From Treponema sp. C6A8 (GTDB lineage Bacteria > Spirochaetota > Spirochaetia > Treponematales > Treponemataceae), in assembly GCF_000619925.1 (NCBI RefSeq), contig NZ_JHVB01000001.1:248001-312000 (forward strand): DNA of 64,000 nt, written 5' to 3'. Positions 53,302 to 61,453 of the stretch are shown piece after piece. Position 1 is the stretch's first letter. Every line of letters begins with the position of its first letter. Made by a program: the position numbers and the translations under genes. Below the pieces are notes generated by a model that saw only the letters and a program-made list of their open reading frames with translations, was not told where the DNA came from and made no database searches.

Positions 53302-53739
53302 ATGGAAATTTGGGGTTACATTGGTGCTGCTGTTTGTATGGGTATTGCTGCTATCGGTTCAGCAATCGGAATCGGAATCGCTGGTCAGGGAGCAATCGGA
53401 GCCTGGAAACGTTGTTATGTAAACAATAAACCAGCCCCATTCATCCTCACTGTATTTGCTGGTGCTCCTCTTACACAGACAATTTACGGCTTCCTTTTGA
53501 TGAACATTGCTTTGAAGCCAAAGGTAATGAGCGGTGAAATGACACCTGGTTTTGCACTTGGTCTTGGTATTGCTTCTGGTCTTGCTATGTGTTTCTCTGC
53601 TATTGCTCAGGGAAAAGCTGGTGCAGCAGGTTCTGACGCTCTTGGTGAAACTGGAAAAGGTTTTGCTCAGTACATCATGGTAGTAGGTCTTTGTGAATCT
53701 GTTGCTTTGTTTGCAATGGTATTCTCACTTATTGCATAG
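53302..53739 (+). CDS. V-type ATPase proteolipid subunit K, Na+-type residues
   Basis: 145 residues with four TM helices (two fused hairpins), as in duplicated c-subunits. TM2 has T58-Q59 (APLTQTIYG), TM3 Q103 (IAQGKAG) and TM4 the single carboxylate E132 (GLCESVALF). These match the Na+ ligands of Enterococcus hirae NtpK (T64, Q65, Q110, E139). Na+ coupling is therefore likely. As the rotor is a ring of about ten copies, the gene needs high output; it has the operon's best ribosome-binding site and hairpins on both sides. Confidence 0.95.
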   Translation: MEIWGYIGAAVCMGIAAIGSAIGIGIAGQGAIGAWKRCYVNNKPAPFILTVFAGAPLTQTIYGFLLMNIALKPKVMSGEMTPGFALGLGIASGLAMCFSAIAQGKAGAAGSDALGETGKGFAQYIMVVGLCESVALFAMVFSLIA

Positions 53740-53740
53740 T

Positions 53741-53842
53741 TTACAAATTGATAAAACGCTCTCGCGGAGAACCAAATTATGCTCCGCCGAGAACGTAGAT
53801 TTGTAATTATTTTATGTAAAAGACAGCGTTCGCTGTCTTTTA
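53741..53842 (+). terminator. Branched hairpin plus perfect hairpin after the V-ATPase operon
   Basis: First structure: outer eight-base stem 53741-53748/53799-53806 enclosing a 14-15-base stem 53756-53769/53782-53796 with one bulged base. Second structure: perfect 11-base arms 53817-53827 and 53832-53842 with loop GTTC. Neither is followed by a long T-run; the T-rich part is within the arms. A third element further on, GCATAATTT at 53863-53871, is complementary to AAATTATGC at 53774-53782, so alternative folds are possible. Confidence 0.65.
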
Positions 53843-53940
53843 CTTCCTGCGTTCTAAGCTACGCATAATTTGAACCTCCGCTGCGCTTTTCCTTCCTTTT
53901 TAATCTTTTCCCTACTTAGTAAAAATGTTATATTTAACCC

Positions 53941-54255
53941 ATGACAAACGACGAAATTCAGGAAAAAATCAATCAGCTTAGCAGCAAAAAAAAGAAACTT
54001 GACGGAAGCCGCACTCTCTGTGCCTTCCTTTTTTGTATTTTTCTTTTTGACTGGGATAAATTTATGGCAGGAGATCCATCAAAACTCCTTATCGGTATTT
54101 TTGCAGTAATTACTGTGGTTCCTGTAGGACTTATTATTTACGAGACAAAACTCATTCAGGGCTTAAAAAAAGAGATAGCAGAACTTACTTCAAAACTTGC
54201 AATTGAAGATTCAGAAGACGATGAAGAAGAAACTTCTGAGGAAGACGGCGAATGA
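53941..54255 (+). CDS. Small two-TM protein with acidic tail, unknown
   Basis: 104 residues: a short polar helix (QEKINQLSSKKKKLDGSR), TM helix about 25-40 (LCAFLFCIFLF), a second about 52-72 (LLIGIFAVITVVPVGLIIYE), then a coiled-coil piece (IQGLKKEIAELTSKLAIEDS) and a Glu/Asp-only tail. No family recognised. The stop overlaps the ispG ATG by four bases, so both are translated from one message. A function tied to ispG is not evident. Confidence 0.68.
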   Translation: MTNDEIQEKINQLSSKKKKLDGSRTLCAFLFCIFLFDWDKFMAGDPSKLLIGIFAVITVVPVGLIIYETKLIQGLKKEIAELTSKLAIEDSEDDEEETSEEDGE

Positions 54256-55340
54256 TTACAAAAGAAGTAAAACTTGGCTGTAAAGGAATGACTCGTCCCC
54301 TGATTATTGGCGGAAACAATCCTGTAACACTTCAGACAATGTGGAAGGAAAGCATTACAGATATCCCACAGAATAATGAAAAATTGGAACGCACTTTGCG
54401 AGAACTGAACGAGCTTTCTTTTCTTGGCTGTGATATTGTCCGCTTTGCAGTTCCGGATATGGAAAGTGCAAAAGCCATTTCCATGATTGCAGAACGTACT
54501 TCCATGCCTCTTGTTGCAGACATTCATTTTGACCACCGTCTTGCGTTGGAATGCCTTAAGGGAAATACAGCCGCAATCCGTATTAACCCTGGTAACATCG
54601 GTTCAATAGAAAATACAAAGCGCGTTGTTGAAGGCTGTCGTGATAACGGAGTTGCAATCAGAATAGGAATTAATTCTGGAAGTCTTCCAAAAGATTTACA
54701 GGAAAAGATTGCAAAAGGCGAAATTACCCGCGCTCAGGGATTGTGCGAGACTGCTGTTCGCGAGGCAGAAATATTTGAACAGTTAAACTTTAATCAATAT
54801 GTAGTAAGCATGAAGTCCAGCGATGTAACAGAAACAATTGAATGTAATCGCTTTTATGCGCAGAAATACAATAATCCTCTTCATCTTGGAGTAACAGAGG
54901 CTGGTCCATTAATAGGTGGCGTTGTAAAATCTTCTATTGCCTTTTCTACACTTTTGAATGAAGGCATTGGAGATACCATCCGCGTAAGTCTTTCATCATC
55001 TTCGGAAAACGAAGTAATCGCAGGACTTAATATTCTTAAGGAATGCGGAAAAAGAAAGGGCGGGGTAACAATTGTAAGCTGCCCTCGTTGCGGACGGCTT
55101 GGTTTTGACGTTCATGCTTTTGTTGACCGCTGGCAGGCCCGCCTTCTTGCAATGAAAAAAGACATCACTGTTGCTGTTATGGGCTGTATTGTAAATGGGC
55201 CTGGAGAAGGCAAGCATGCTGACATAGGAATTGCTGGCGCCACTGACAAAGTAATTATTTTTAAGAAAGGTAAAATTGTGCAAACAATTGACCCGAAAGA
55301 TGCCGATAAAGTATTTGAAAAGGAATTGAATTCTTTATAG
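54252..55340 (+). CDS. ispG: 4-hydroxy-3-methylbut-2-enyl-diphosphate synthase (GcpE)
   Basis: 362 residues. It reduces MEcPP to HMBPP in the MEP isoprenoid pathway using a 4Fe-4S cluster. Cluster ligands are C277 and C280 (SCPRCGRLGFD) and C312 (MGCIVNGPGE) with the adjacent Glu. Earlier blocks: GGNNPVTLQTMWKESITDIP, ADIHFDHRLALECL, RINPGNIGS and HLGVTEAG. Full bacterial length without the plant-type insert. Isoprenoids supply undecaprenol for the glycan genes further right, an indirect link only. Confidence 0.96.
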   Translation: MITKEVKLGCKGMTRPLIIGGNNPVTLQTMWKESITDIPQNNEKLERTLRELNELSFLGCDIVRFAVPDMESAKAISMIAERTSMPLVADIHFDHRLALECLKGNTAAIRINPGNIGSIENTKRVVEGCRDNGVAIRIGINSGSLPKDLQEKIAKGEITRAQGLCETAVREAEIFEQLNFNQYVVSMKSSDVTETIECNRFYAQKYNNPLHLGVTEAGPLIGGVVKSSIAFSTLLNEGIGDTIRVSLSSSSENEVIAGLNILKECGKRKGGVTIVSCPRCGRLGFDVHAFVDRWQARLLAMKKDITVAVMGCIVNGPGEGKHADIGIAGATDKVIIFKKGKIVQTIDPKDADKVFEKELNSL

Positions 55341-55351
55341 GTTGATTAATA

Positions 55352-56458
55352 ATGAATAAAAAAATTACTGCTTGTATTATTTCTCTTTTTGCTTTTGGAA
55401 GTCTTGCTCTTTCGGCACTTAACTTAAGTATTAATGAAGACAGCATCAAGGCATACCGCGAGGCTCAGCTTTGTTTTGAAAGTCAAAACTATGGTGATGC
55501 CCTCAGTTTTTGTGAAAATGCTATTTTGTATCGCAAACAGCTTTCAGAAGCAAATAAAAAATATCTTGAAAATAGCATGTCTTCCCGCCGTGTTCAGCGT
55601 GCCGGAGACAGCATCAGTGCCATACTTGCAGTTCTTGAAGAACGAAACGAAAAAGATTCAATTGACGTAATCAAATATTATTATATGAAAAAAGGTCAGG
55701 ATTTCTTTGATGATTCAATTACAAAAATGATTGACTATATTGATGAAATTAAAGATTTTCCAGAGGCTCAGTGCCTTATCGGTGATATTTACCTTATGGA
55801 AGGTGAATATGATTTTGCCGAGCAGTATTATCTTCTTGCAATAAAAAATGCAAAAGTTCTTGATATTCCTAATCAAAAATATGAAATATATTTAAAACTT
55901 GCCCGAATAAGCGAACTAAAAAAAGATTTTGGAAAAATGGAAGAACGCCTGCTTTCAGTTCTTACAGAAGACAAAAATTATACGGATAAGGCCTTGTTTT
56001 CTGCCATGATGAATACAGTAACCATAAATCGCCCTGATTCTATGGAAAAGTTCTTTCAGTTATATCGGGCAGATTCTTATTATACAATTGTTGCATATTC
56101 AAAACTCTGTCATTATTACTATGGTCTTGGAGAAAATCAAAAGGCCCTGCAGTTTGCCCTTCTTTCTGTACTTACAGATTTTTCAAGAATGGAAGAAATT
56201 GTTGCATCCCGTAATATTGACTATACGTACGTCAGTTTGGATCATTTATTTTATGAAATCAGTCTTTATCCGGATATTATTGAATGGTGTAATAAATATG
56301 ATGTATGGAATGCATTTTCAACATTCTGCGATATTTTAATTACACTAGGTTATAATAATTTTGCTTCTTCTGTTTTGAAAGTTCTTTCGGCATCATGTCC
56401 GGAACAATACTGGCAGCAACACTCTGTTCTGGAGCTTGGTAAACTCCAGAAGAACTGA
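55352..56458 (+). CDS. Secreted helical-repeat (TPR-like) protein, unknown
   Basis: 368 residues with a signal peptide (ITACIISLFAFGSLALSAL). Repeated helix pairs follow: KAYREAQLCFESQNYGDALS, IGDIYLMEGEYDFAEQYYLL, LARISELKKDFGKMEERLLS and KLCHYYYGLGENQKALQFAL. No cysteine at a lipobox, so probably periplasmic. It follows ispG by 11 bp and is probably co-transcribed. Its stop lies four bases from the stop of the convergent Omp85-like gene. Such repeats usually bind other proteins; the partner is unknown. Confidence 0.78.
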   Translation: MNKKITACIISLFAFGSLALSALNLSINEDSIKAYREAQLCFESQNYGDALSFCENAILYRKQLSEANKKYLENSMSSRRVQRAGDSISAILAVLEERNEKDSIDVIKYYYMKKGQDFFDDSITKMIDYIDEIKDFPEAQCLIGDIYLMEGEYDFAEQYYLLAIKNAKVLDIPNQKYEIYLKLARISELKKDFGKMEERLLSVLTEDKNYTDKALFSAMMNTVTINRPDSMEKFFQLYRADSYYTIVAYSKLCHYYYGLGENQKALQFALLSVLTDFSRMEEIVASRNIDYTYVSLDHLFYEISLYPDIIEWCNKYDVWNAFSTFCDILITLGYNNFASSVLKVLSASCPEQYWQQHSVLELGKLQKN

Positions 56459-56462
56459 TTTT

Positions 56463-58037
56463 TTAGTATTGTAATCCAAGACCAATAGAAAGTTCGTATT
56501 TTGATCCGGAACGCCAGTCATTTTCAATTGGCATTTTTAGCTTCTTAAGCACAGTTCGTGCCATATCAATTCCGGCACTAATACGGAATACAAATCCTGA
56601 CCATTTTAGAGGATAGATAAGAACTTCAAGACCACCACAATAGAAACCATCGCGAGGATCAAACCAGCGGTCTGTAATCTTATTATGGGTGAGCGCAATA
56701 TCAACAAAAGGTGAAATCTGAACATCAACGTTTAATTTATTTAAGACTTTAGTTTCAAAAGTTGATGTAAAGAAGTGTATTGGCATATCAAGATTTAATA
56801 CAAAAGCAGATATTACATTACACATTTTGTAATCAGTATCATCATATTTTAAGTCATCTCGGATACCGCGCAGTCTTGAACCAATATTACTTCCGTTAAC
56901 CATTATATACTTACCATGAGGATCCTGAATGTCATAGAAAGCATAAAAATCTGCTGCAAGTCCCATGCGGGCAAATACATCATCCATGTCATCAAAGTAG
57001 AATGATTTGAATGCCTGCAGTTCAGTTTCAACCTTTGGAGTAAAGGTATATCTTTGAGTATTATATGAATAAGAGTTTCCTAAAGAAATGCTCAAGCCGT
57101 TACGGAGATTATCAGCCCAGTTAATACGTGAAGTTGCCAATGTATGACCAATTGAGAGTACCGGGCTTGAAAGGTCTGTATTTAATTCCTGAATGCCATC
57201 AAAATCCCAGTTGTATGTTACAGAAGTACTTGGAGTATATGTAACATTTCCCCAGTCATCAATTATTGCAACTTTTATAGGAACTGAAAAATTAAAATAT
57301 TCCTTGAAGTACAAATCATCATCATATTTAGAATAATCAAGATTTTTTATAAAAGACTGGTCAAATTCCCATACAAAACTGTGGCGTGGAAAAGGAAGGG
57401 AAAGCTTTAAACCGGATTTTGCATCCCATTCCGGTGATGATTCATCAAAGTTATATGAAAAAGAATAGTCGTTAATCCATGTTGCATTAAAAGGGCCTGC
57501 TTTGAATGGATGGTCATAAGAAAAACCTAATCCAATTTTATTTTTAGAATCTTCAGAAGATGAATCTTTTATGCTGAAATTTAGTTCTCCGGCCATTTCA
57601 TTCATTGAGCCTAAAAAGTTATTATCCTTTCCCTTTATTTTCATTGTAAATCCCTTGTTTGAATCATATTTAGGATAAGGGAAGGCAAGAATATGAATTG
57701 AATCTACTGTATGAACAGAAAGATGTACCTTTCTAATTCCATTTTCATCTTCTTCATCATAAGCATAATCAACTTCAATCTTTGAAAAAAGTCTGGTATT
57801 TTTCAGTCGCTGGATATAATCATCCTTGTAGTGAAGAAAAGCTGCTTCTGTTTCAAAAACACGTTTTTTATCTACTTCAACATTAAGAGAAAGAGAATAA
57901 GGATTTGTCTTTCCAAATCCAAAAGCGCCTTCAGTTTCGTATTCAACATCTGAAATCTGATATTTTTCTGCAAAAAGCATTAATGATGCAGAAAAAGCAA
58001 AAATTATACTTAAAACTTTTTTATTTAATTTACGCAT
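56463..58037 (-). CDS. Omp85/TamA-like outer-membrane barrel with one POTRA-like domain
   Basis: 524 residues from the ATG at 58037; a GTG four codons upstream is rejected because the ribosome-binding purines touch it. Signal peptide VLSIIFAFSASLMLFA. Residues about 25-135 look like one POTRA domain (YIQRLKNTRLFSKIEVDYAY; GIRKVHLSVHTVDS). The rest alternates amphipathic strands and ends in Tyr (SIGLGLQY), an outer-membrane insertion signal. GSRLRGIRDD near residue 388 is comparable to the (V/L)RG lid-loop motif of BamA/TamA. It begins one base after wbaP. Possible roles: insertion or export of capsule partners. Family call is from pattern. Confidence 0.7.
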   Translation of the reverse strand: MRKLNKKVLSIIFAFSASLMLFAEKYQISDVEYETEGAFGFGKTNPYSLSLNVEVDKKRVFETEAAFLHYKDDYIQRLKNTRLFSKIEVDYAYDEEDENGIRKVHLSVHTVDSIHILAFPYPKYDSNKGFTMKIKGKDNNFLGSMNEMAGELNFSIKDSSSEDSKNKIGLGFSYDHPFKAGPFNATWINDYSFSYNFDESSPEWDAKSGLKLSLPFPRHSFVWEFDQSFIKNLDYSKYDDDLYFKEYFNFSVPIKVAIIDDWGNVTYTPSTSVTYNWDFDGIQELNTDLSSPVLSIGHTLATSRINWADNLRNGLSISLGNSYSYNTQRYTFTPKVETELQAFKSFYFDDMDDVFARMGLAADFYAFYDIQDPHGKYIMVNGSNIGSRLRGIRDDLKYDDTDYKMCNVISAFVLNLDMPIHFFTSTFETKVLNKLNVDVQISPFVDIALTHNKITDRWFDPRDGFYCGGLEVLIYPLKWSGFVFRISAGIDMARTVLKKLKMPIENDWRSGSKYELSIGLGLQY

Positions 58038-58038
58038 A

Positions 58039-59508
58039 TTAGTAAGCACCCTTTCCTAAAAGAACAACCCAAACAGATTTTATTAAAATCCAGATATCAA
58101 GCCATATAGACCAGTTCTGAATATAGTATGTATCATAAGAAATTCGTTCCTCATAACCTGTATCGCTGCGGCCTGAAATCTGCCACATGCCGGAAAGTCC
58201 CGGTTTTACAGATAAAACATAATCCTTGTAATCGCCATATTTTTCAAGTTCCGGTTCTGTAACCGGGCGTGGACCTACAAGGCTCATTTCTCCAAGAAGA
58301 ATGTTGATAAGCTGAGGAAGTTCATCCATACTTGTTTTACGAAGCAACTTTCCGAATTTTGTAATGCGAGGATCATTTTCAAGTTTACGGTCTTTTTCCC
58401 ACTGGGCGCGCATTTCTTCATTTTCTGCAAGAAGTTTTTCAAGAATTTCCTGAGAATTAATGACCATTGAACGGAACTTCCAGCATTTAATTGTTTTACC
58501 GTTTTTTCCAACTCGCTTATGACCGTAAAAAATAGGACCTCGTGAAGTAATTTTAGTAAGTACAGCGCACAGAATAAAAACCGGTATCCAGGCAGGTGAA
58601 AGACCTAAAATTATAAATAAATCAAGCAGGCGTTTTAATGCTTTATTAATTCTGAAAGTTAGATTGTGAACAGAAGAGAATGCAATGATTCCTGCAATAT
58701 CTTTAAGCTGCTGCGTTGTTGTAAAAGTTGTCTGCTGTTTTGAAACTGTAATTGTGTAACGGTATGAAGACATGACTTTCTTCATGTCTCCGTGATAGTC
58801 ACAGATTACCGCAGTTTTTACATTATGCATTTTAATATTATCAAGAAGTTCTTTTAATGGAGGTAATACAGGAATTCCCTTATATTCTTCATATCCTTTT
58901 GCTGCAGAATCTACAATAACTGCAGGGTGATAGCCTAGATATGGATTACTGATCAATTTATCAACAATAAAATCGGCACTGTGACCTGTACTGTAAATAA
59001 TTGCAGGAACACCCCACCAGCTGAAATGTCCGAATAAAGTTTTAGCTAATTCACGGACTCCAGGAAGAAGTATTGTTGCGACAGGGAAGGTAATTGCAAA
59101 TGAAAGAATTACAGCCTTATCTTTAGAATCCTGTATAAATGAATCTAAAATTTCGTAGTCATTTATATCTGCAATAATAATTCCTAAGGTCATTGCGCCA
59201 AGGGCAAAAAGAGTACAGCCACAGAATTTTTTTACTTCTTCTGTCGGTGGAATCATAATTCCAGGATAAAGTCCAACTGCAGCAAATGTCAGTACAAATA
59301 CTGGTGTAAAAAAGAAATAGTTGATTACAGATTTAAAATTCAATAAAGATGGAAATAGTAAATTAACTATAAAAAATCCGATTGCAAGTGAAAGCATAAT
59401 AACAAACAGGTCTACAAAAAATAAAGATAAACCTGATATAAAAGAACTTGTCCGCGGATATTTGTATTTTAGATAATTCAGCAATTCGCCTGATGTCATA
59501 ATATTCAT
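58039..59508 (-). CDS. wbaP: Undecaprenyl-phosphate sugar phosphotransferase (WbaP-type)
   Basis: 489 residues. About five N-terminal TM helices, a cytoplasmic Rossmann-like region (PAIIYSTGHSADFIVDKL), a further TM helix (DLFIILGLSPAWIPVFILCA), then the catalytic PHPT domain: GPIFYGHKRVGKNGKTIKCW, KFRSMVINSQEIL, KFGKLLRKTSMDELPQLINI, LLGEMSLVGPRPV and SGMWQISGRSDTGYEERISY. It transfers hexose-1-phosphate from UDP-sugar to undecaprenyl phosphate, the first step of exopolysaccharide or O-unit synthesis. It shares a transcript with the barrel gene and is divergent from the two Wzi-like genes. Confidence 0.92.
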   Translation of the reverse strand: MNIMTSGELLNYLKYKYPRTSSFISGLSLFFVDLFVIMLSLAIGFFIVNLLFPSLLNFKSVINYFFFTPVFVLTFAAVGLYPGIMIPPTEEVKKFCGCTLFALGAMTLGIIIADINDYEILDSFIQDSKDKAVILSFAITFPVATILLPGVRELAKTLFGHFSWWGVPAIIYSTGHSADFIVDKLISNPYLGYHPAVIVDSAAKGYEEYKGIPVLPPLKELLDNIKMHNVKTAVICDYHGDMKKVMSSYRYTITVSKQQTTFTTTQQLKDIAGIIAFSSVHNLTFRINKALKRLLDLFIILGLSPAWIPVFILCAVLTKITSRGPIFYGHKRVGKNGKTIKCWKFRSMVINSQEILEKLLAENEEMRAQWEKDRKLENDPRITKFGKLLRKTSMDELPQLINILLGEMSLVGPRPVTEPELEKYGDYKDYVLSVKPGLSGMWQISGRSDTGYEERISYDTYYIQNWSIWLDIWILIKSVWVVLLGKGAY

Positions 59509-59580
59509 AATATATTAAAATCAAAAAATATACTATTAGTTACGCTTGTTTTATAGAAAGGAAATCATTAAAATTAAAGT

Positions 59581-61434
59581 ATGAAACATTTAAGAAAGTT
59601 GTTTGTTGTGTTATTAATGACAAAATTATTACTTCCATTGGCTTCGCAAGGTTATGGTTCACAGCAACTGGTTCCGGCCGGACATTGGGTATATGATGCT
59701 TTGAATGCTTTGTGTCTGGAATCAAAATTTCTTTCGATTGCTGATAATGCGCCATTGAGCGTAAAAGAAATTAAGTTTTATCTTTCCATTGTAGATTATG
59801 ATGCTCTTTCTTATGGCGGAAAGCAGCTCTATGATAAAACCCTTGAATATCTTAATGAAAGTAAGTTTGCATTGAAACTTAAGCCTGTCAAAATCGGTTT
59901 TAATCTTATTTTAAATCCTACACTTCTTGCCCGAACAAATGATCAGATTGAATGGTCTATGGCTACTGATTATACGGGAAAATTAACTTCAACCAAAACA
60001 GAATCTCTTTTGAAATCTGAATCAAATCCTGATGGACTCCCTGCTTCAGCGTTAATGACAGAAGGCTATGCTGTTGAATCATCTTTTACAGGAAGTGATT
60101 TTACAAAGCCGCTTGCTGTTATTCCTGTAACTTTTGATATTGATGACAAATTTATTATCGAAACACAGTTTTCTTTGGGAACAAGTCAGTTCGGTCTTTT
60201 AAAAGATGATTATTTTAATCATAACCTGCGTTACGATTTAAGTCAGTATGATTTTTATACTCCTAAAGTTGCTAATGCATCTTTTACTCATATTTTTGAT
60301 TCAGGCTGGGGCTTTAACCTTCATGTGGCAAGAAGCGGACTTCAGATAGGAAATACTTCAACCGGTTCAATAATTTATAACAGTACTTTTGATACAAACG
60401 TTTATTTCCATACAGAAATTTTTTCACGTCAGTTCAAGTATGAAATGAACGTAATTGAAATCAATCATACTGATAATGAAGAAAAATTTATGTACCTTCA
60501 TTCTATGGAAGTTATCCCCTGGAAATGGTTGAAAATCGGATTTCTTGAAGGAACACTTATTAATGGGGGATTTTCACTCAGATACATGAATCCTCTTATG
60601 ATTCTTCATTCTTTCGGTACCTGGACTGAAATGAATTCCGCATGGGAAGAAAAAGTTTACGGAGAAGCTCATACATGTGCCTATATGGGACTCTCTCTGG
60701 AAATCCTTCCTTGCTCTAATACAAGAATTTATTGTCTGTATTCACAGGATGAAATGCAGCCTCCTAATGAACTTACAAGTGATTCTGGAAGAGCTTATCC
60801 GGACGGCTGGGGTTATCAGGGTGGTGTAGAAATAAAAATCCCTGAAGAACATGGCGGCTGGTATTCCACTGGATTTGAAGCAATTTATACAACTCCATTT
60901 TTATATATAAAGCAGGCTAAGGAATGGTCTCTTTACTCTTATCGTTACAATATGCAGAGTAATGGTTCAACACCGCTTTGTTCATGGATAGGAACTCCAT
61001 TTGGTCCTGATGCAATCGGTTTTCAGACAAAATTCGGATATACAATGCCAAAACAGTGGAGCGCAGAAGCAAATTATCTTTTCCTTGCTCATGGAACCAA
61101 TTCTTTTGGAATTTTCAGTAAGTATGCAAAAGATGAGGATGCAGGTCGTTATTACAATAATTATTATCCAACTGTTCTTTTGAAAGCTGGGGAACGAGGT
61201 GAAGAGGGTGGATTATCCGCAGATGAAGCTGCAAGTATTGCCCGTGATTTCAGGCTAACAGGTACTGTTCAGTTTACAAATCAGATAGCAGTAAAAGGCA
61301 GTTATACTTTTAATGACCATATTACAGCAAAAGGACAGCTGATGTATCAGTTTGTATTTAATAATAATAATGAAAGCGGTAACTTTCAGCAGGGAATGGA
61401 GATTGCCCTTGCTTTGAATTGCTCGCTTTTCTAA
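59581..61434 (+). CDS. Wzi-like capsule assembly outer-membrane protein
   Basis: 617 residues. A signal peptide (KLFVVLLMTKLLLPLASQG) is followed by an SLH-like or helical N-terminal module (VPAGHWVYDALNALCLESKF with PLSVKEIKFYLSIVD) and then a large beta-barrel ending in Phe (NCSLF). Barrel pieces such as FSLRYMNPLMILHSFGTW and YMGLSLEILPCSNTRIYCLY fit the Wzi style, in which the barrel attaches capsule to the outer membrane. It is divergent from wbaP and followed by a paralogue 20 bp later. The N-terminal SLH-like piece is common in treponemal barrels. Wzi assignment moderate. Confidence 0.7.
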   Translation: MKHLRKLFVVLLMTKLLLPLASQGYGSQQLVPAGHWVYDALNALCLESKFLSIADNAPLSVKEIKFYLSIVDYDALSYGGKQLYDKTLEYLNESKFALKLKPVKIGFNLILNPTLLARTNDQIEWSMATDYTGKLTSTKTESLLKSESNPDGLPASALMTEGYAVESSFTGSDFTKPLAVIPVTFDIDDKFIIETQFSLGTSQFGLLKDDYFNHNLRYDLSQYDFYTPKVANASFTHIFDSGWGFNLHVARSGLQIGNTSTGSIIYNSTFDTNVYFHTEIFSRQFKYEMNVIEINHTDNEEKFMYLHSMEVIPWKWLKIGFLEGTLINGGFSLRYMNPLMILHSFGTWTEMNSAWEEKVYGEAHTCAYMGLSLEILPCSNTRIYCLYSQDEMQPPNELTSDSGRAYPDGWGYQGGVEIKIPEEHGGWYSTGFEAIYTTPFLYIKQAKEWSLYSYRYNMQSNGSTPLCSWIGTPFGPDAIGFQTKFGYTMPKQWSAEANYLFLAHGTNSFGIFSKYAKDEDAGRYYNNYYPTVLLKAGERGEEGGLSADEAASIARDFRLTGTVQFTNQIAVKGSYTFNDHITAKGQLMYQFVFNNNNESGNFQQGMEIALALNCSLF

Positions 61435-61453
61435 TTTAAAATAGCAGGAAATT

